A stretch of DNA of 64,000 nucleotides. Source: Chrysaora quinquecirrha. Lineage: Eukaryota > Cnidaria > Scyphozoa > Semaeostomeae > Pelagiidae. The first letter of the stretch is position 1. Every line of letters starts with the position of its first letter. The position numbers were made by a program, and so were the translations under genes. Under the pieces are notes generated by a model. The model saw only the letters and a program-made list of their open reading frames with translations. It was not told where the DNA came from and ran no database searches. Shown here in pieces: positions 10,101 to 22,400 of this stretch. The stretch covers positions 4,954,282 through 5,018,281 of the forward strand of contig JACTAT010000010.1 of assembly GCA_014526335.1 (NCBI GenBank), read 5' to 3'.

Positions 10101-13042
10101 GTTTAGCTGCAAGGGCTGAATTTCTTGGTTCTGAAAAATAAGTGGCATCAAATCAATGTTGGATTAAGTGTGATAGGTCAGGGAGTGCTAAATCATAATT
10201 TGTGCCAGGGTAAGGCTAGAGGGGAGGTGAAGTAGCCTGCGTGCAGCCTCAACTTGTCTAACCAAAGGAGTAGACAAATACTCTTTAACGAAAGAAGAGT
10301 TTGAGGCTGCACGCGTAACTTAAATAATCTACTATATATGCTGCAGAGTACAGAGACAAGTGTGTTTTGCAAAGGAAGGTGCTACGGTATTGTTGTCTTA
10401 CTCTTATCCAACTGGTTGCTTGTGTCAGAAGCTCAGCAAGAGCAAGGTTCTAGTCCAAGCCCCAGCTACTGTAGCGTCACAACCAGAGTGGAGGTCTTGA
10501 TTAGTTAAGGTTTTACTAAGATCCTTGCAAATGGTGCTAAATACACAATTTCACCTTCACCTTCACCAAGGAGGGTATGCCAAATCCAAAGACACTGACA
10601 AATTTTTCTATGAAGTTCATCAACTATTTGCTTGTTAATATTGGAACCTGGCTGGCGAACATGCTGGCACTTGCAACTACAATCGCATCTCTCCTATTGC
10701 TTGGCCTATTGTCATGTTAATAAATCTATTGTTTTCCCGATCTGCTTGCAACAACACATAGGTCAAAACTTGCATGTTTTCCAGCCTAGCATTGGGAGCT
10801 TTGCCCCCGAACCCCAGATTATCAAAACCCACATGTTGTCTATAACTGAAACAAGTGAAATACCTGAAACACAGTTGGGCAAAAAGACCAAAATTGCAAA
10901 TCACAATGAAGATGAAAGAGGATAATCTTACCAGTACTTGATCTGCTGTATGTGTCATCTGATTTTCTGCAAAATTAAAAAATTTATGATTTTATGACAA
11001 CATACAATTTTTTTTAAACTATTGGGAGGGCTCTTTCCCCCAGCCCCACCCCCAATTCTCAATGAGCCTGACATCAGAAGAAAAGCAAAATAATTAGCCT
11101 TTGGAAAACAGGCAATCAATGTGAGCCAATCCACCACACCACATCAAGCATGGTTAACCATGGGGGTTCTTCCTTGCTTCTGGTGGATACATATGAGCCC
11201 CTCATTCTGGTATCTTTTTTGCATATTTTGGTATACATTTGGGTGTCATTTTAAAAATTTTGAGTAGCATTTGTGTCTTGGGTATCTAATTGGGTTATAT
11301 TTTAATTGTGGTATCGTTTGGGGCCTTGGTCTATTTTCTAAACGTATTTTTTATAAGAAACTAAAAAATTGACAAAGTACTGACAGTTTCTTAGAATTTT
11401 CAGATACACGTAATTTTTTTATAAGAAACCGGTTTATAAGAAACCTAGAACTAGACACCCCAAAAGTTAAGAAACTTTTAGAACTAGGAGAATGGAGTTA
11501 AGAAACTTAAGAAATTTTTGTGTCAGTTCTCCAACATACTAATTTCAAATTTGTGGACGCAGTAATCAATTCTCAAGCATTTCCGTGTGATTTCTCGCAC
11601 CAGCATGGCTAATTCTTTGTAATACAATGATATTAATAATTTGCTTGCTATATTCAGGTTTTTTATTGTTTTTACTGCAATTTATTTCCATTAGATTAAG
11701 AAACTGTTAGAACTAGGCCCAGAGCCAGGTTTCTTATAAAAAAAAAACGTGTACTGAGAGCTTAAAGTTTCTTGAGAGTTTCTTGAATATCAAAATTGGC
11801 AACATAGTTATTCTATCTGAATGATGTTCTAAACCCATTTATCTAGCACATTTGAATGCATATAGGTTTCCTGTTTGTATGCTTGTGACAGAAATGCTTC
11901 ATTGCAGACAAAAACAAGGGAAACAAAATAAAACTTTTTGCTGTCTGATCTGAGATGAAAAAGTTTCCTACGTAAAGAATTTCCACCTACTGGAGTTTTT
12001 TAAATTTTTAGCCATTCGAGACTCTGGGTTTCTTATAAAGAGTTTCTTATAAACAAATATGTGTATTTCGAATGAAACTCTTGCCCGCCTTCAAGGATCC
12101 CCCATTATTCCATGTAAAAGCCCCCTTGAAGATTGAAGCAATTATGTCACCCTACACGTTTTTTATTTTATAAGAAAGTTTTTTTGGGCCAGTATTGAAA
12201 CTTTCTTAGCCATTTCATATTTTCAGTACCAAAACTTTCTTGTAACTTTCTTAGGAAAAATTATTGGAATGTAGTATTTCTGCAAATGCACAGTTTAAGG
12301 CACTGTATACGTGGCTCAAATATCACGTTTTCCATAGAAAATAGTCATAAGACTTGTGTAATAGCAGGATGAACGACTGAACAGAAGAGAGAAAACAAAA
12401 TACAGAGCATTAATAGTGAAAATATGAAAAAGAACTTTCTTAAGTTTCAAGAATCCAGTATTGAACTTTCTTAGGCTTTTAAGATGTTGAGCACCACTTT
12501 CTTATAAACCACTTTCTTATAAAAAAAACGTGTATATGATTACTTTCTAGTCCAGGTATCTTTTAAGGTTGGTAGATCTGTAGGTATCCAGTTGGGGGTT
12601 CTTCTTGATCCCACAGAGGCTTGTCTATCATCATCTATCATCATCCCACAGATCCCACAGTACCCTGGTTTTCTGGAAAGACCCCACAGCCCCCAGCCCC
12701 CTACCCCCAGGATGGTAAGCCCATCATCTCGGCTGGGTCGGCACCCTATTTTGCCTTTCTCCTGGCCTGGAATTACAAATACAACGGAACTGGTTTTGAC
12801 TTTTGACCTGGTTTTGGTTGGGATGAGGAAGTGGGAGTCGAATCTATACACTCCCAGATGGGAAGTCAGAATCGTTCACCACTCTCCCACTTGACGCTCT
12901 TGCTTAGCCATTCTCACACCAACTTTAAATATTGGTGCGTAAAAAGGTTGGCCTAACAAACTTAATTTTCTCACCTAAAAGAATTCAGCTTTGGAGAGGC
13001 TCCTCCCGACTGCCGTTTCTGCGCGCTTGCACACGAACCCAT
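1..13042 (-). CDS. NACHT-WD40 STAND protein (NWD1/NWD2-like), 3' end outside window
   Basis: Predicted STAND-type NTPase. Exons in transcript order: 13042-12975, 10966-10932, 10130-9636, 8170-7968, 7296-6960, 5824-5106, 4011-3805, 3272-2044, 1742-1470, then 279-1. Reading phase is continuous through the first nine. Residues 1-6 read MGSCAS, a candidate N-myristoylation/palmitoylation signal. A Glu/Asp-rich stretch lies at about 90-165. A DUF4062-like domain follows (FTSSTFTDTFVERN, then VVDMRWGVRD), with its first motif split across two exons. The P-loop GESGCGKTS is near residue 555 and a Walker B (VIIFLDSLDQLSP) near 640. WD40 begins near 1066 (LAGHTGMVNYA... DTTLRLWDM). Order and motifs match metazoan NWD proteins, which are thought to act as oligomerising sensors or scaffolds; the ligand cannot be read. 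Oddity: exon 1742-1470 ends in phase 2 while 279-1 starts in phase 0, so an exon between them is unseen or altered. Family assignment is confident. Confidence 0.85.
283..1463. repeat. Tetranucleotide arrays (GTCA)n and (GTTA)n in a NACHT-WD40 intron
   Basis: Positions 506-940 are an almost pure GTCA array of about 430 bp. It is bordered by GTTA/TAGT-type arrays at 436-500 and 960-1225. The whole lies between the last two recognised WD40 exons. No convincing exon was found here, although the phase mismatch of the flanking exons calls for one. The near-perfect periodicity suggests recent expansion. Confidence 0.95.
4385..4500 (+). mobile_element. tRNA-derived SINE, copy 1 (5'-truncated)
   Basis: Contains the conserved body (GTAGCGTCACAGCCAGGGTT, then GAGGTCTCGATTAGTTAACC and GATCCTAGCGACTGGCGCTA) and ends in a (TTCACC)n tail. 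It lies in an intron of the NACHT-WD40 gene. The tRNA-like head is missing or too diverged to place. Confidence 0.8.
4784..4959. mobile_element. Short MITE with ends like GACTTATTACACGAGTC
   Basis: The left end reads AACTTATTACACGAGTCTC and the right end GGACTCGTGTCATAAGTCT, an inverted pair about 175 bp apart. The same end sequence recurs at 6798-6938 and 57586-57694, with single ends near 6100 and 53645. This is therefore a dispersed non-autonomous family. No transposase is present, so the superfamily is unknown. Confidence 0.6.
5945..6708. mobile_element. Fold-back inverted repeat in a NACHT-WD40 intron, with a SINE inside
   Basis: Positions 5955-6060 and 6600-6708 are near-perfect reverse complements (both contain GAGGCTGACTGGTATGATATG on opposite strands). 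Between them lie a fragment at 6119-6235, which resembles the element in SNX17 intron 13, and a SINE copy. It looks like a composite fold-back element that later accepted a SINE. Confidence 0.65.
6246..6440 (+). mobile_element. tRNA-derived SINE, copy 2 (near full length)
   Basis: The best copy of the family. The head GAAGGTGCTGTGGCGATGTA leads to a box A-like region (ACCGAGCTGGCTCG) and a box B-like GGGTTTCGAGCCC, internal Pol III promoter elements of a tRNA. Then comes the shared body (ACGGTAGCGTCACAGCC) and a TTCACC-rich tail. About 195 bp. Confidence 0.8.
6798..6938. mobile_element. Short MITE, GACTTATTACACGAGTC-type ends
   Basis: A left end GAGTTATTACCTGAGTCG and a right end with the inverse (CAGGTAATAAGTCT), plus an inner inverted pair AGTTATCGCT/AGCGATAACT. 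It lies inside the intron upstream of the P-loop exon. Confidence 0.55.
7360..7530. mobile_element. MITE of the GGCC..CCAAAxGATCAAACA family (diverged copy)
   Basis: Starts AGGCATTTGCCAAAGGATGA and ends near GCAAATGCTCCGTCTAAGAC. It resembles the better copies at 25123-25568, 35856-36927 and 52721-52986. The ends are imperfect, so the limits are approximate. It lies in the intron between the two DUF4062-like exons. Confidence 0.45.
8171..9635. other. NACHT-WD40 intron with (TATACC)n and G/C-run repeat fragments
   Basis: No exon is seen. Positions 8615-8785 hold a degenerate CCTATACC-type microsatellite. Around it (8390-8470, 8800-8960 and 9160-9235) are fragments rich in GGGGGGTACTTGG/CCCCCCGGG blocks. 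Similar blocks recur near 22060-22330, 39890-40260, 47770-47900 and 63240-63720, so they mark a dispersed repeat. Confidence 0.6.
9636..10130 (-). CDS. Acidic low-complexity exon of the NACHT-WD40 gene
   Basis: This 495-nt exon carries about 165 codons. It starts after a TATTTTTCAG acceptor and ends at ACAG|GTAAG. Its middle is almost wholly Glu/Asp (GAA/GAG/GAT repeats), seen as TTC/CTT runs on the plus strand. The last residues (VRIFTSSTFT) open the DUF4062-like domain, so the acidic tract is fused in frame to the conserved core. Reading frames on the plus strand through this tract are Ser/Phe/Leu-rich shadows. Acidic tracts of this sort vary in length between alleles; whether this one has a function is unknown. 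Confidence 0.85.
10375..10567 (+). mobile_element. tRNA-derived SINE, copy 3
   Basis: Head GAAGGTGCTACGGTATTGTT, box B-like GGTTCTAGTCC, body GTAGCGTCACAACCAGAGT and tail TTCACCTTCACCTTCACC. It lies in intron 2 of the NACHT-WD40 gene. Confidence 0.75.
11339..12064. mobile_element. ATAAG-family element E2 (word AAGAAAC), interrupted by E1
   Basis: The left end AACGTATTTTTTATAAGAAA and the right end TTCTTATAAACAAATATGTG are inverted. GTTTCTT/AAGAAAC recurs inside. Element E1 of the same family sits within it at 11404-11753, so this outer copy is the older insertion. Confidence 0.6.
11404..11753. mobile_element. ATAAG-family element E1 (word AAGAAAC), nested in E2
   Basis: Bounded by TACACGTAATTTTTTTATAA and its inverse ending AAAAAACGTGTA, about 350 bp with no long ORF. 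The word AAGAAAC is repeated internally, often as AAGAAACTTTTAGAACTAGG. TA at both outer edges suggests a TA target duplication. Closely related in body sequence to E9 at 46842-47235. Confidence 0.75.
12153..12534. mobile_element. ATAAG-family element E3 (word AAGAAAG)
   Basis: Left end TACACGTTTTTTATTTTATA, then AGAAAGTTTT; right end ACTTTCTTATAAAAAAAACG, then TGTA. Inside, CTTTCTT/AAGAAAG recurs at least eight times. The body is otherwise unlike E1. Confidence 0.75.
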
Positions 13043-13838
13043 CTCAGCTTCAGGCCTAACTTTCAAGTCTTGTGTGGTGCATGCGATGTTGCTTTGCTTC
13101 ACGAAGCAGCTGGAATAACTGTGTATTCAACAAATTAACAAAATGTCGTCGCCAATATGTTCTGTGGTTAATTCCTTGTTGCTAAGTTTTCAGTCATCGT
13201 CAAGTCATTCATCTGCACAACTTCCTCAACCACAAACAACCGCAGGGTAACAAGGTGTGTGATGTTGCGGCCGCCACACAACAACAGCAAAGAGGACAGA
13301 TTTCATGGGTTTCTTGGTGGCGCAAAAACGTTTTGAGAAACATCTTTAAAACAAGATTTGAGGCTCATGCAATTGATTCTTTTTTCGCGCAGTTCTAGAC
13401 TAGGGCCATCCTTCAGTTCTAACTGTACATAATCGATTTTGTTGCTCTACTATTACATTTCAGTGTCTTGTCTTTTATACTGTCTTTACCGTATTTCCTA
13501 AAATAAGCGCGCTCCCTCAAATCCCCACTCAGGCTGGTCCAAGTCTAAGGCACTCCAGTCCTTTGATTGTGTTTGTGGAAGCTCTTGACATCTTGACAGG
13601 CGGAATCAAGAGACACTCTTCGTTAGTTGCTTCGAAACCTTGTTTTCGTCGGAACATTTAGTTTACTCATAAATCTTCAAATAATTGCTCCTCTATGATA
13701 TAGATTCTAAAATAGGCGCTCCAGGCGCTTAACCGAGGAAAAACGCTATAATGGACGTCTTTAGGTGAATTGACACATAGTGTACCTATGCATAGCATCC
13801 TGTGTTTGGTTCTGCATTTAGGTGCCTTTACTATATAT

Positions 13839-14184
13839 TACACTTTTTTCTTTAATAAGCAACTTGACTTTTGTCCAGCCCTCAAAGTTGCTTAAAATTC
13901 TTAGACATTTCAGCCCTCAAAGTTGCTTCAAAATCGTCAACTGTTAAGGCCTACAACACGACTTTTTGGAGACAGTAAGTGGAAAAACGTAAGCTAACTA
14001 ACTTCAACATGCAAAACATAAGAACGAGCAGTTTCCTTACAACAAGACAGAGTATAAGCTTGGTTGTTTGACTTCTTAGTTGCTTACAGTACTGTAATTC
14101 AATTGAGCTTTCAAGTTGCTTAATGTGAAGGTCAGTTCAGCCCTAGTTGCTTATTGAGCGGTTGCTTATTAAAAAAAAGGTGTA
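13839..14184. mobile_element. ATAAG-family element E4 (word AAGCAAC)
   Basis: Starts TACACTTTTTTCTTTAATAA followed by GCAACTT and ends GTTGCTTATTAAAAAAAAGG followed by TGTA. GTTGCTT/AAGCAAC recurs through it, several times as CCCTCAAAGTTGCTT. It lies between the NACHT-WD40 and AK2 genes. Confidence 0.7.
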
Positions 14185-14489
14185 TGTCTTTAGCTCTACT
14201 TTTGCATTTAGGTGTTTTCACTATAAATGCTGTTAGTTATATAGGACGTCTATATAGTACGTGTATTTTCAATGGTAATTACATGCATGTTTTAACTGTG
14301 CATCCAATCATATGTTTTTGTCTATGCACTTATGTAAACTTACTACTACTACATTAGTCCTAGTTATCGCTCAAACGAAACGGAGACTATCACCAAAACG
14401 AGATCGTCCATACTGTCAACTGTGCTGGCTGTTTGGGCAGTGGAGGGCTAACGTCTCATGTAATAGGTCTAGGGCTAATTCAATAAATC

Positions 14490-14945
14490 CAGGGCCGTCC
14501 CTACATTGGGGGTGTTTGGGGCGCGACACCCTCCCTGGAAATAGGACCAGTCGGCAAATCAAGTCGGTTTTTGGATTCGTAAAGAACGGTAAAGAATTCA
14601 GATGTTCAAAAATGCTTCGGCTTTGTATGACTCAAAGAGCAGAAAAACTCCGTACGAATTCCCTGATAAAGTTCAAAGATAATTGCATTTAAGAGTTCCG
14701 AAAGGGCCATTAGAGCGATTCTAGCTTCCGTACGTTTCAAAAGTTTTCTTGGGAGCATACCCTGGACCTTCCGCACACTTTCTACAGTACTACAGTGCCC
14801 CCTTTTACTTGTGCCCATCAAAATCGAAGTATACCCTCCTACGCCCATTTGATGAATCAGAAAGGTATTCAAGTTTAACTCTAGTCGGCAAATCCAGACG
14901 GTCACACCCCCCCCCCCTCGAAAACTTCTTTCGGGACGGTCCTGT
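14490..14945. mobile_element. hAT-like non-autonomous element
   Basis: Terminal inverted repeat CAGGGCCGTCCC at the left and GGGACGGTCCTG at the right, 456 bp apart. The flanking 8-mers AATAAATC and TATAAACC agree at 6 of 8 positions, compatible with a decayed 8-bp hAT target duplication. hAT elements commonly start CAGGG. A further CAGGGCCGTCC end is present near 58262. No transposase is encoded. Confidence 0.6.
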
Positions 14946-15503
14946 ATAAACCTTTTGCTTTCGCGATCAGTTAGAGGTCTATGGAATAAAAACTACTCGT
15001 ATCCACCATGATCACAAATAATTTCAAATATTGTAATTTTCTATAATATACGCTCTTCTACTTTATAAGAACCAGGAAATTTTTATCGAGGCTGGCTGTT
15101 CTGAAGTCTTCGCCTTTTTTGAGCCTGAAATGTTCTTAATCTGTTCTTACTTCCTTGAATACTTAGACATTTATATTTTTAGTGAATGTCTGTAGTGGTA
15201 CTAGGTTTGTGTGCAGCATGCTTGTCCTTTTCTTTGTTTGTTTGCTTCTCTTTAGAAATTCGAACCGAAAATATCTCGAAAGTCTCGGAAACGTTCTTCT
15301 GAAACCTTCCGTTTTCAGAAGAATGGCTTCGAAAAGCACACATTCAGAAAAAAAGAAGGCTACCGAAAAAAGAATTGGTTTAGAAGAACACGCCCAACGA
15401 TTGTCTGACAGGAATTTAGACTAAATTATTTTATTATTAGATTCCAAGGTACTATACCTTGAAATAAAAAAAGCGTTAGTTAATAAATATAGCTTTGGCT
15501 TAC

Positions 15504-18933
<3,430 letters not shown>

Positions 18934-19497
18934 CTTGCCAGCATGTGAACAGGAAAAGAAAGGCCAAAGTCCACTGCTTCGAAAAGGCCTGGGAGCAAGG
19001 GTTCATTTTTGCATTAACCATAAATAACATGCTTCAAACTTATTTTCAATAAGTGAAGAAAGTCAAATTCTATTATTATTTCAGTGCGTGTTATTTTAAA
19101 AAGCCTCTCTTTCAGTATGAGACGAAGCTGGAAAATGGAAATGGAAGGGGGAAGAGGAAGAAGGAAAGGAGTTTTGGGAAGGGTTTGACCGGCTCAACCA
19201 GTTCGACGCTCGGTTATGGAGTATTAGTCACGTTAGTCAAGCGTATATATTTGATTTAGTTTGCAAAGGAGATATTTTAATTTGATTTAGGAAAGTTTGC
19301 AAATAATAATAAGCCTTGGGAGGACACAAAATTTGCAGCTTTTCTGTTTCTATCGACGTCTGAGTTATCAGGCACAGGACAGTTGAATTTGGCAACCTAT
19401 CTTGGGCCTAAACACCTCTGATGGATGATGTTGATGGCCTGCTAAATAAAAAGCTATTGCGAAGTTGCAAGATGTGATTTTCTGCGCATGATAAAAT
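18934..19497. promoter_or_regulatory. Probable bidirectional promoter region AK2/SNX17
   Basis: The AK2 start codon (18933, minus) and the SNX17 start codon (19498, plus) point away from each other across 564 bp with no recognisable repeat. Both are housekeeping genes, so a shared promoter is a natural inference. No TATA box was assigned, and the transcription starts cannot be read from sequence. Confidence 0.5.
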
Positions 19498-22400
19498 ATG
19501 TTGTTTTCTATTCCCGAAACGACTTTAACCACGGATGACAATGGCTCCAAGTTTTGGGTAAGTGTAAGTGTAAATAAAGTGTTGGTAACAGAGAGAGAGG
19601 GCTGGGGGAGCTTAACCCTCCCCTGACACCACCCCTGACTTTGCCTTGAAAGTTTGCTTTTTGAGCACAGGCAAGTTACGAACGTTGTGTGCACCTTGCA
19701 TGCTGAAAAACAATAGATAGGTCAGCATGTGAGGAATGTTCATCTATTAACGACTCTAACAGTAACAGATCAGCATCAGGGAGGACAAAAGGCCAGGCAC
19801 AGATATTGCCTGTGCAGAAGAAACTCTAGTATGGGCAACACCGATGGTTTCTGCCAAAGGTGCCAGAAGCAGGGCAGCAGGCAGTAGGGGCAAAAAGCTA
19901 CAAATTCAGGGTAAAACAATGGGAAAATCAAAGAATTTCACAATTTTTATGAGGGCAAGTAGGCATCCCCCCCCCTGCTGCTCCATGCTTCCTGCACCCC
20001 TTGTTTCTGGAGGTCATTGAAGTTGGTGTTGGAGTCCATGCAACTAACCAGGGTCTACGTCTCATTAGTTTAACTATGTCAGCTGAGATCATAGTTACTG
20101 GCAGCACTAAATGTATCACTTCACCTTCACCTTGAGCATTTTGGAATCAAACTTGAATTTTTGTGGATTTAATAAACTAATTATTTTGATGTTTTAGATG
20201 TTCCATGTTCATGTCAATGATGTTCTTCATTGTAAAGTAAGGTATCGACAGTTTGCAGAGCTGCATGATCAGGTATGGCAAAACTTAATTTTCTGATTAC
20301 CTCCAACTGTGGTTTACCAACTTACTGAAGCTGATCCTGTGTAAGATTCTATCCATCCAAATAGAATCTTTGAACCCATATGCATGTACCTAACTGGAAA
20401 CTTTGTTGTGCACACCAAAGTTCTTTGGTGCGCAATTTTGGCAAAAAAATAGAAAACAATAGCCCCTATTGTTTGGAAAACAATGGCCTTTGGTGCCGAA
20501 TGCACAAAGATTCCAGTGTGGTGCATGTCCCCCTTGGCACTTATTTCTTACCCCTTATCTAAATCAAGCGCTGTTTTGAGCATAATTTAATGTCTTGAAA
20601 CCTCAATTTATACATCAGTATCTATGGCTATATTTATGGATGTAAAGTTGTTGATTCTGAGGGTGTATCACTTCACAAATCTTGAACACGTCCACAATAA
20701 ATCTTCATAAATTTTGGAAATCTTATGAATGTTAAAAATCTTATAAATCTCCTAAAAATCTCATGTTTTAGCTACTGTGCATGTCCAGACATCTTGATGC
20801 ACCCAAGCAGGACTAAGCTAGACAAGGATTGTAGGAAAAGTGTTTGCGTTTGTAAAGACTTAATCTAAAGTTAAGCTTAAATCTATGAGACCAAGTCAAG
20901 TCATTTTAACATTCATTTTGAAAGAAAGTTTCACAAAACAAGTTTCAAAATATCTGGAAAAATCGAAGAAATCCCATATAAATCTTTGTAAATCTCAACA
21001 AATCTGACCATAAAAGACAGAGAGATTTATAAACCCCATAAATCTCGTACACCATTTTTAGTAGTGATACACCCCTTGGTTGATTTGCTAGAACTAACTG
21101 GCAATTCTGACTTTTAGCCCCTACTTTTTAAGAAGGTCCAATTTGTACATTCAATTTCTATTACCTAACATGTCTCTTTGCTTACTTGCTTCTTCTTTTA
21201 ATTGTTTTATTTATTTTCCAGTTGAAAAAGGAATTTGATGATCAAGTTCCTTCAAAGCTTTTTCCTGGTAAAAAGCTATTTGGTCTATCGTCAGATCAAC
21301 TGGAAGACAGAAGGCAAATGCTGGAATGTTATTTACAAACAATAGTTCAAGATAGTGCCATAACATCAAGTGATTTGTTCAATAATTTCTTTCGAGATGC
21401 TCAAAAAGTAAGAAAGTTTGATGAACGCCACTTTTGATGTATTAGTATTAGCCTTAAAACAGAACAGAACATGTTCAAAAATTGTCGCCGCGACCGTAAA
21501 AACTTGGAGTCGCACGTGTAGCCAGGGATAGATTTACGAACAAAATGTTCTGTGACCTTAGAAAATACGGTCGCAGAAAATTGTTTTGATTGAGCTTTTC
21601 GCGACTTTCTTTGCTTGTCGTTGTCGCCAGTAATGTCGCAGCGTGTAGCCGGTTCTTTCAATTGGCGATGCAAAACATTGTATTTTTCGTGCCTTTTCCT
21701 GAAAATTTTCTGGGGCGTATTCTTCTTATAACGCCAGTTAAATCAGGTTTGTCGCAGCGTGTAGCCACCTCAGGATTTTTCATAACGGGAGTTTTTAAGG
21801 AGTGTCGCGTCGCCATTTCAAGCAAAAGGTCGCACTTGTAGCCACGGGTTTAAGCTCACTGACTTCCATCTCAAGCGTTTTGTTATTGCCTTTGTTCTTA
21901 AAACATTAGGTATTGTTAAACATGGACATCTTTCCTGTATGTTGATTTTGTTTGCGACTGCAAGATGCCTCTAATCTTAAACACTTACCATTCCATTTCC
22001 TTTCAAAAACAGTAGTTTACCCTTGTTTCCATTAAATCGTTGAGGGATTGGTTACATATCTACAACCTGGGGGATACTTAGTATGGTAGGGATACGGGTA
22101 TGGGTTGGTGTTTTGCCCTGAAAGAGATGTCTGGGATGATCGCAGATTGACAGACAATCACAGACCATCGCTGATCAACTTAACGGTGCATCTAGCATTT
22201 TATGGGAACCAGGCTTTAAACATTTGCAATTTGTAAGAAATCGTTTTCACTACAAATTTGAAGTAAATATGAAAAACACAGGGTGTTTGGATCAGGGATA
22301 GGAGTAGCACCCGCCCCTACCTTCACGAGTAGCAGCCAGTGAAAGAGTTGCCTTTGGGTCGCCTTTGACTAAGTCGACCGCCCTACTATTAACAACACTG

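Larger units (their letters stand above)
13043..15503. other. Spacer between NACHT-WD40 and AK2, repeat-rich
   Basis: Holds elements E4 and the hAT-like element. The AK2 terminal exon was searched for here by eye (motifs TGEP, RSDDN, YHxQT, DASxxP on the minus strand) and not seen. A 35-codon plus-strand reading frame starting ATGTCGTCG at 13143, just upstream of the NACHT-WD40 start, has no recognisable features. Confidence 0.5.

Noticed and set aside
9672..10106. Long open frames on the plus strand across the acidic exon
   Set aside because: They are shadows of GAA/GAG-rich coding on the minus strand and are Phe/Leu/Ser low-complexity only.
10932..10966. AK2-NACHT gene fusion: the 35-nt exon encodes KSDD, resembling the RSDDN motif expected next in AK2
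   Set aside because: Phase does not fit the AK2 exon (phase 0 versus 2). A better first exon with ATG and matching phase 2 exists at 13042-12975 (MGSCAS...), and the residues after KSDD do not follow AK2.
12540..12851. 103-aa minus-strand frame with Gly/Trp-rich stretch
   Set aside because: No recognisable domain, overlaps open frames on the other strand, and lies in repeat-rich intron sequence.
14606..14905. 99-aa minus-strand frame as the missing AK2 C-terminus or a reverse-transcriptase fragment
   Set aside because: It lies inside the hAT-like inverted-repeat element and shows neither AK2 nor RT motifs.
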